NCBI GenBank assembly: GCA_949130495.1
Contig: OX422211.1
Span: 443,494,219 to 443,558,218, forward strand
From: Sambucus nigra
Taxonomy: Eukaryota; Streptophyta; Magnoliopsida; Dipsacales; Adoxaceae
Length of the DNA: 64,000 nt
Direction of reading: 5' to 3'
The position numbers and the translations under genes are program-made. This document shows, piece after piece, positions 56,247-64,000 of this stretch. The stretch's first letter is position 1, and each line of letters starts with the position of its first letter. Below the pieces are notes generated by a model that saw only the letters and a list, made by a program, of their open reading frames with translations, was not told the origin of the DNA and did not search any database.

Positions 56247-57441
56247 TGTAAGAGGGTACTTTAGATAAGATGGAGGCGTAACCCCTTTGAAGTATAGTAA
56301 TGATAAGTTAATTAGCCAAAACCTTGAATTAGTGATTGAACATGCAAACACAAACTCAGTTTAAACTCACAAATCTCTCGTGTATAGCTCAGAAGGTAGT
56401 GATGAACTTAGAACTAACTTAGCTAGAGGGAGAGAGATGTAAGCACCCTAGATACACCTTGGCAGGCAGCCAAACACACCAACCACCCTTAAGAATCTCT
56501 GTCAAGTATTAAAAGCTTCGTAACAAATGATAATAGTGAGTGAATAAGACCTCTGGTTTGCAATAACTCTCTCTCTGATGTGTATTCTCTCTAGTAATAA
56601 CTTCTTAAACTCTCAAAAGATCATCCTCTCCTCAATTGTGGTTGGGGTCCTTAAATAGCCCCCCACACCACCCCTGAGGGAACTCAGTCATTAAAGATTA
56701 TGAAATACATCCCTCATACTTTATGTCACAACATTAAATGCCTGATGCACTAGTTGTCTCCACGTCATAAACATTAAATGCCAAGACATGCCTTTTGCCT
56801 AACCACTGTGTTTTAGGGGGCTGTTGTCGCAGAGGTGGCTCACCAGCTGCCTGACAACCCCAAATACCACGGTGGTTTACTCAAGTGTAGGTCTGACATT
56901 GTTTAGCTGGCTAGTGACATCACGTACATTAGATGTGACATTAAGTAGAGGGTTGTTTGGTTCACAACTCAATGCCCGATGGAACTCCAAGCTGCTCCGC
57001 CCGAGGTTCCACAATAAGGGTCCTTCGGTGTTTTATCAGGTGTATCTAAGATGGTCAGGACAAGCCCCAATGGTGCCTCACTTATCAATCCTCCAAACCA
57101 AGTCCCTCTAAATTTCCCAAGGCGAGGTCATTCGATAGAGCATGAAAGCTCTCTCAGGCCCTGCCAAGCCCGGTCTCTCGCGAGTACCGTTTAACCTCAC
57201 ACTAAAACTCATTATTATTCTTGTTACAACATTACAACCGTTATAGCTTACAGTCAATATAAACAAAGATACAATATGACTAACACAACAAGATAAAGTA
57301 TGAGTTGCCACGCTAAGCTGCCTCGTTGAGGTGCTACGCAGAGTTTCCACGCTTGAGCTGCCTCGGTTGCTTAATCTCAAACACTATTGCTAATTAGGGA
57401 ATTATCCCTAATCTCAGGATTACCTTCAAGCCCCCTCTATA
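56247..57441 (-). repeat. 5' LTR of the Tat element
   Basis: On the minus strand it starts TATAGAGGGGGCTTGAAGG and ends CTTTAGTACCCTCTTACA-like sequence before the primer-binding site TTTGGCGGCTCTGCTGAGGA (+ strand 56227-56246). That site resembles the tRNA-Arg sites of Tat/Ogre elements. Collinear with 42930-44047. Confidence 0.9.
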
Positions 57442-57442
57442 T

Positions 57443-57513
57443 ATTGTGTGTATTTGTTATTGTCGATTGTAATATCAAGTTTGAATAATTGATGAATTGA
57501 GAATAAGATCTAT
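57443..57513. repeat. 71-bp direct repeat, right copy
   Basis: Same sequence as 42859-42929 apart from one base. It directly follows the outer end of the 5' LTR. Confidence 0.93.
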
Positions 57514-57704
57514 TTGTTTTCAATTTTTAGTGTTGGTTTTGGAGTGGGAATCTTGCAATTGAATAAATTGTGCTGATATTTTGCAAGGATATCTTTTTAT
57601 CTTAAACACAATAAATGAGTTTTTGTATTCCATTTTCCCTTTGCAACATGGAGCTCAAGGGGTTTAGAAGTGTTGTTTTAGCATTTATAACTATGATCCA
57701 ACTA

Positions 57705-57746
<42 letters not shown>

Positions 57747-58185
57747 GAAAGAAAGATATTTAACTTGCTTCATAGTTTTAGAATTAGGCTCCCCTATAGA
57801 GAAGGAATAATTGTACTTGGTTGAGTTATTCAAGTCTCAACCATTCATTTAAAATGAATGGTCACAATTGATCACATCACTACACTGCTTCAAAAATTAA
57901 TTGCTTTTGAATTTTATTCTTTTTTGAAATGAGTCGATTTTTAATTTTTATTTTGAAATAAAAGGCTGAGATAATCATTCTACCATGTGGAGTTGTCCCA
58001 TAACTCTATAAGAGTCGGATGTGAAATAATTACAGTTGTTAGGGTTGGCCATCTATGTTAAGATGCGAACTGGTATAGTGAAGTGAGAATGATGGAAACA
58101 CTTATCAATATTACCCAAGAATAATATATAAACAACAAAGTCTCTAAAATAAAGAATATTGAATTCATTTCCCCAATGGTGTATA
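57514..58185. other. unassigned flank, with (CT)n
   Basis: AT-rich sequence continuing the 3' flank of the CNMT-like gene. (CT)n at about 57711-57744. No coding region is supported. Confidence 0.6.
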
Positions 58186-58187
58186 CA

Positions 58188-58222
<35 letters not shown>
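58186..58222. repeat. (CA)n(TA)n microsatellite
   Basis: About 14 CA units then four TA units, left border of MITE D. Confidence 0.93.
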
Positions 58223-58838
58223 GGGAGAGGATCACAAGTGGACCTAAAAAGTGGACTTTTTAACGGACCTTAACAAAAAATACCTAATGACCCATTAATT
58301 TTAATTCCTATAGTGTAATTGGTTCAGGCTAGCGGCATCCGAGACCCCACCTTCACCCCCTACTCCCTACACCCCACCTTAAACACAAAAACCAAAGCTC
58401 CGACGTGCTCGACCTCGACCTGTTTAAGTCAGCCATGGCAGGAACCCACCTACAACCTGAGCTCCGACCTTCTCGACCATAGCCATTGCCCCACATCCAG
58501 CGAGTTATATCCCCATACCCAAATCCAAACCCGAGTCCAACCTCCTTCCTGTCGACTTCAAAAAAACCCATCCATTACCGAGTGTAGCAGTAGGCGAGTC
58601 AACCATGTAAAACCCAACTTCATTAAACCCAGATTGGTTGATTTTAGCTCGCCAGAGAAGTGGGGTGGGTGGAGCGGATTGGGGGGGGGGGGGTTAAGGT
58701 GGGTATGGGGTAAAGGTGGGGTCTCGGGTGCCGTTTGCGCTGACCATTTACATTATAGGAATTAAAATTAATGGGTTATTAGATATTTTTTGTCAAGGTC
58801 CATTAAAAAGTCCACTTTTTAGGTCCACTTGTGATCCC

Positions 58839-58845
<7 letters not shown>
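58223..58845. mobile_element. foldback MITE family D, about 620 bp, long inverted arms
   Basis: The left arm GGGAGAGGATCACAAGTGGA and the reverse complement of the right arm GAGAGGGGATCACAAGTGGA align for about 170 bp. Alignment runs through AAAAAGTGGACTTTTTAA, CCCATTAATTTTAATTCCTA and GAGACCCCACCTT. A poly-G block at 58679-58692 lies near the centre. Flanked by microsatellites. No transposase. Confidence 0.85.

Positions 58846-58892
<47 letters not shown>
58846..58892. repeat. (CT)n(TA)n microsatellite
   Basis: CT units then 16 TA units between MITE D and a MITE-A copy. Confidence 0.93.
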
Positions 58893-59158
<266 letters not shown>

Positions 59159-59340
59159 CTAGCTTAAGCCAAGAGGGAATATTATAGCATTGATGTGGAG
59201 TCATGGGTGACATCACTAAAGGATGATCCCTCATGGCGCAACATGATCTTGAGTATTCTTTTTTATAATATCACTATAATAGGCCTCAATAATACCTACC
59301 ACAACTATAAATTTTAGAAGTAAAAAATAAAACATAATTA

Positions 59341-62003
59341 TAATACCCCATAATTTAGGATTATTTTTTAAAAGAAAAATAAATAAATTTTGGGAAATGT
59401 TTATTTATTGATTGATTATTTAAATAGAAATTGAGTGTAAAAAAAATTATATTTGGAATAGTACTGATGGAAATAATATTGGATTATTTAAATTAATCAA
59501 ATAGTAAATTACTATTGTGTCGGTGACACTATTCAAACATAGGATTCTTTGAAAAAAAGGAAGAAAGATTATTAAATACAATATTCTTCTTCATCCTCTC
59601 ATTCTCTTATTTCCTCATCATTTTCACTATACAACTCAACCCAAAAACTGAATTCAATTTTCACCCAAATTGCACAATTGAAAAGGTCAACCCAGTGCAC
59701 GAGGCTCCGATCACAACGGGGTACTGGGAGGGGTAGATGTACGCAGACTTACCTTTGTATATGTAGAGAGGATGTTTCCGTGACTCGAACCTATGACGTT
59801 CAGGTCACAATGGGAAAATCTTATCTAAATTACACCATTACATCTCCCAAATTATTCTCTTTTATCCTAGCTAAATTATATTTTTCTAGAAATAATATTT
59901 GGGACAACTTTGGATCAACTCCAAAAGATTATTGGAGGCCTAGCCAACTACTTTTCAGGAAGGATTTCTTCGACATATTTGGGAGATTATTTTAAATAAA
60001 TTGAAGGACAATTTTGAATGAATTTCTTCTACAATAGTTCCTTATTATTTTGAAAGGTTTGCTTCAATTGAGGTAAGAGAATTCTCCTCTCTCCTATCAT
60101 GAGATATATAGTATTTTCAACCTAAATAGTTTTTTTTAATATAAATTGTAAAACTTATATAGAGATAATTAAGGTTTATATTGTTTTGATCACACTTTTA
60201 TAATTTAATATTTTTGGTAAATAAATTAATGAATACAATTCGTGAAATTTTATAATTGATTAATTTGGTGTAATTTAGTATAATTGAATTGGATTATGAA
60301 TTGAATATTCTTGGTGTGATTTAAATATTAAATCTAACATTGAATGAATTATGTGTTGAAAATCATGATCATAGATCAAATTCATGTCTTATTATTTTGA
60401 ATTTTATTTTTCATACTTTTGAGAATTGGGGTTCTAATAAATATTAACTTCTTAATTTTTGGGTTTATGAATTACTTTGAATATCTCAGATAGTCTCAAA
60501 TTTTTAAAAAATAGTAACTATGCTAAAAAATTATGAAACTTCATATTCTTATGTAAAATATAATTTTATGAACATTTCATGTTTTAACAAAATCCCAAAA
60601 ATATCATTAAGGAACTGAAAAATGAGAAAAAATAGAGCTAAATTTATCGACGTGTAGTAATGTTATAGAAAAGTGAATCATCTAAATCCCTCTAGGCATA
60701 AATTAAGACGTGTCCCGTGTTTTTGTAGGAAATCATGTTTTGGACAGCTTTCATATTTTAAGTTTCTCCAAAATTCGATTAAAAGGGGAAGGTATGAACA
60801 AATTATTATTCTCACATCATTATATTTACAATATCCTAAATGAGTACAATTCTAATTTATGGGCATTGGAAAATATTTCTAAAATATAATTTTTTACGTG
60901 ATGTGAGTGGAATAAAATTTTTCTTTTTAATTTTTGTGGAGAATCTATGCCTCATCCCCCTCCTTTTAAAAATAGTATAATATTTAGAAGTAATTTAAGG
61001 GGATTTGAGAACATAAAGATAAGTATAAAAGATGTTGGAATACATTAGTGACGCGTAAAATTTAAATTGTGGAATTATATCGGGAGTGGATAAATATTAC
61101 TCTTATGTTGATGATCCTGCGGATGTGGGAACTTTTATTATAATTGTTATTATGGATATGTTGGGCGGATAAGGTGGTTTCATATTATAGGGCTTGGCGG
61201 CCCCAAAGGGAACTAAAGGCCAAACACGATTACGATGAGTTTATTATTGGTGATGTTTGAGCTAGATAAGTTGAAGTTGTATTTGTATTTGTAATGGAGA
61301 TTTATTCATGTTATGAATTGCATTTTATTTCATATGCGTGAGGGCCTAGATATGCCCAAGAGCCTTATTTATCAATAAAATATTTAAATTCATTATATAT
61401 TTGTGAGATACGTTATGCATTGTGAGACCCCTCGACAAATGCAAGGCTAGTCTCAATTTATAATTTTGTATAACAATTAATTTAATAACTATATAATTAT
61501 TATTTATATTCATGATTGATATTTTTACTATTAGAGTGCCTTGAATATCTTGTTACGATGGGCCTGATCTGTCGCATAGTCTTCGGTGCTCCAGTGTACC
61601 CGACCTAGTTTTCCAATCGAGTACCTAGTCTTTCATTCATGTCGTCACCGAGTTTTGGAAATGTAGGTCTTGAACCTACTTTAGTTCTATTTACTTTATG
61701 TTTGAGATATGTAAGGTTAATGTATTTCTAGGATTTGTACTCGAATTTGTAGATCATATGATTATGAAAGATCTGACATGTACTAGTTCTCAATAGATAA
61801 TTTTGACGCTACGTAGTGGTGTGATTGATACCATTTATTTTATATGATCAATTCAGGATTTCTTATATTGTTCTCTATTTTGATTTATTTTTATTCACTG
61901 ATTTTATTGCATGCTAAGGATGATATTTATATTAAATCAACAAGCCGTTTTATTTAATAAATAGACTTGATCAATGTAATTATTAAAATTATGAGGCATC
62001 ACA
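59341..62003 (+). repeat. probable long 5' LTR of a gypsy element, containing a SINE
   Basis: Begins near TAATACCCCATAATTTAGG, a common start of plant gypsy LTRs. It includes GGGCCTGATCTGTCGCATAG and GGTGCTCCAGTGTACCCGAC (about 61560-61605), and ends GGCATCACA before CGGGTATCAGACC, a degenerate primer-binding site. No second LTR is in the window, so both ends are inferred. AT-rich throughout, no coding region. Confidence 0.55.
59681..59848 (-). mobile_element. tRNA-derived SINE (Au-like), minus strand
   Basis: The minus strand reads GATGTAATGGTGTAATTTAG (A-box region), GTGACCTGAACGTCATAGGT into box B GGTTCGAGTCACGG, then GTAAGTCTGCGTACATCTAC, CCCTCCCAGTACCCCGTTGT and CCTCGTGCACTGGGTTGACC. 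This order and length (about 170 bp) match the widespread plant Au/TS-type SINE. Confidence 0.9.
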
Positions 62004-62379
62004 GTCGGGTATCAGACCGTGGTCCAAGAGAATGTAGGTTCCATAGGTTCACCTTAATCGTCCGCATAGTGTTTTATGATACACCATTCTTTTTGTAATC
62101 ATTTTGAAAGATGCATAATACTAGTCAGCATTTCATGTCATATTATAGATGGAAATAAAGAGGACGAGTCATTTAATTGCAAGCGCTGTATAACTACAAC
62201 TCGCAGCACCCACACCACCTACAACACTCTTTCACCCCATATTAACAGTCCCAACACCAGACGCACAAGGATAGTTCCATATCGGAGCCCCTCAACTCTT
62301 AAAGTTAATTTCACAGGAGGTACAAACAGTGGTAGCTATAAGGAAATAAGAGAGGCCAGCTGAGGGCCTACAGCCAACA

Positions 62380-62830
62380 ATATGAGCTCCCACGGCTGAG
62401 TGGGAAAAGGTCATTTGGGAGTTTATGAAGAATATCCCACCAACATTTTATGGGTCTGCAGATTCGTTGGTGGCAATATAATAGCGTAGGGTCTTTAAGC
62501 ATCACTTCAAGCTTCTATCTTCCATCGAGGTGAAAAAACAAGTTTTGAATACCTTTTATTTTATAGAGGATGCACTTCATTGGTGGCAGATTTATTGAAT
62601 AAGAAGATTTATTGTTTAATTAGGGGTATTATTTACCCTATTCGCCAGCTTCTGAGAGAAAACCCAACATATGAACTAATAATGAGTGTGGCACTTACTC
62701 TTTGTCGAGATCGCACTGAACATAAGAAGATGTTTGACAAGGTACGACAAGCTAATGGGACCAAGACTGACGGGGGAGTAGGTGAGGACAAAAGGGGAGG
62801 CGAGGGACAAAAGAGCCAAGGGTAGTGATA
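62380..62830 (+). pseudogene. gypsy gag remnant
   Basis: PPTFYGSADSLVA, FKHHFKLLSSIEVKKQ and EDALHWWQ are Retrotrans_gag motifs, broken by stops. A charged DGGVGEDKRGGEGQK tail follows. The stretch 62004-62380 is leader sequence. Confidence 0.75.
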
Positions 62831-64000
62831 GAATTTTTTACCTAATTAATATAGACCCCAGCAACAGGGGCCTCCTTAAGAAGGTGGTGGGAAACAACAA
62901 CATCACCACCGGTAGTAACATGTGTGGATCCCTCCCAATCTATTCATGGGAGTTTTCTTAAGGTGTAGAGGTACAGTACATAAGGCCGATGCATGTCTAG
63001 TGACATGGTCATTTAACAAATACAGTAGGGTCGGGGATAATAGCAAAGACAAAGGCAAGGCTAGTTTAGGGTTTAACAAGGACACTTCGGTTATGGCTAG
63101 TAGGGACGGTATAAGCAGGACTATGGGCTCAAGGATAGTGTAAACATGACTAACAAGGCTTTAGACCAATTATTAGCCACAAGAGCAACACAAGATGCCT
63201 ATTACGGGTTAGCCAGTGATATTTCCACCACCACCACTCATCGTAGCGCCTTAGACTTAGCTACATTATGGACGTGTCTATTAGGATGGACCCAACGATG
63301 ACCCAACACCTATTTAATTAGGTGATTGATGGTGTATTTTCATTTCACAGAACTTTAGCCAGAGTTTTATTTAATATAGGGGATACACACATTTTTTTCA
63401 TGACACTTTGTGCAAATATTAAGGATGATTATGACTCCATGAACTAGAGTATTATACATAGCTACCCCTTTTAGGCATATTGATTCTTATTACTGAGACT
63501 TGGGAAGGTGTATGCATTGATATGGTAGGCTACACTTTGTAGATATCTTGTTGGTTTTAGATAACCAAACATATGATCTTATATTGGGGATGGATTGGCT
63601 ATATACTTAATGGGAACAAATAGATTGTGTAGGTAGAGCCATTATGTTTGCTATATCGGGTCAAGAGATGTATTTGATTGATATTCCTAGACGTGAGGGT
63701 GTGGCTACTACCCACTTGTACATTATTCATGAGAAGACCCAGGAGGAGATCAAAGTGTCCTTGGGTATGATTCTAGCAGTTCAGAATTTCATTGATGTGT
63801 TCGACGAGATATTAGATTTACCTCCAAGTTAAGAGATTGATTTAATAATAGACTTAGTACCGAACATGAAGTCGATAGCTAGAGAATTATGTCGCATAAG
63901 TCTCATGGAGATGAAGGATCTTAGAGGTCAGATTAAACAATTAATTAAGAAGGGCTTCATTTAATGCAACACTTCACCTTGGAGTGCACCGATTTTGTTA
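62831..64000 (+). pseudogene. gypsy protease/reverse-transcriptase remnant, cut by window end
   Basis: NQTYDLILGMDWL (about 63563-63600) is the protease C-terminal motif. VFDEILDLPPS-EIDLIID (with a stop) and LRGQIKQLIKKGFI, SPWSAPILL begin reverse transcriptase at the window edge. Several stops and shifts. The rest, including the RT core and integrase, lies beyond 64000. Confidence 0.85.

Larger units (their letters stand above)
42930..57441 (-). mobile_element. Tat-lineage Ty3/gypsy retrotransposon with antisense PMD gene, 14.5 kb
   Basis: The minus strand carries LTR (56247-57441), primer-binding site TTTGGCGGCTCTGCTGAGGA, gag, protease, RT, two RNase H domains and integrase. A 5.7-kb region with a plus-strand plant mobile domain gene follows, then polypurine tract GAAGGGGAAAA and the 3' LTR (42930-44047). 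The archaeal-type RNase H after a degenerate retroviral one marks the Tat lineage. LTR copies agree at about 93% by eye, so the insertion is old. The 3' LTR lacks its last ~40-60 bp, and the flanks are 71-bp repeats instead of a 5-bp duplication. Confidence 0.9.

Overview
This is a transposon-rich window from a flowering-plant nuclear genome, probably a eudicot. The evidence is spliceosomal introns with GT-AG borders, Ty1/copia, Ty3/gypsy Tat-type, CACTA, hAT, LINE and Au-like SINE elements, and very many (TA)n, (CA)n and (GA)n microsatellites. I see no prokaryotic or viral genome architecture and no tRNA or rRNA gene. The species cannot be fixed from the sequence.

The one ordinary host gene is easy to miss because its exons are tiny islands in a sea of transposons. 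Eight plus-strand exons between 8029 and 42708 join with perfect reading frame into a 355-residue S-adenosylmethionine-dependent N-methyltransferase of the coclaurine N-methyltransferase (CNMT)-like family. The coding sequence is 1,068 nt spread over 34.7 kb. Intron 1 is 15.6 kb (a hAT, a cluster of foldback MITEs, copia fragments and a full-length copia element). Intron 5 is 7.8 kb (a second hAT, a LINE remnant). Intron 6 is 5.8 kb (a small LTR element with nested MITEs).

Layout. 1-7460: a decayed copia element whose RNase H region is split by a 4,232-bp CACTA element (2030-6261). The CACTA has a clean TSD (ATG), matched CACTACACCAAA termini, palindromic subterminal arrays and an intact four-exon gene for a TNPA/Transposase_24-like protein. 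7460-8028: gene promoter region. 8029-42708: the CNMT-like gene and the elements in its introns. 42709-42929: its 3' flank. 42930-57441: a 14.5-kb Tat-lineage gypsy element on the minus strand (gag, PR, RT, gRNH, aRNH, IN). It carries a multi-exon plant mobile domain (PMD) gene in antisense orientation between integrase and 3' LTR, and is flanked by 71-bp direct repeats instead of a 5-bp TSD. 57514-59157: microsatellites and two foldback MITEs. 59341-64000: a long gypsy LTR carrying a SINE, then a decayed gypsy gag-pol that runs off the window.

Recurring structure: several unrelated foldback families sit in or beside (TA)n tracts. One ~190-bp family has at least seven full or partial copies, two of them fused into an exact 390-bp palindrome at 12771-13160.
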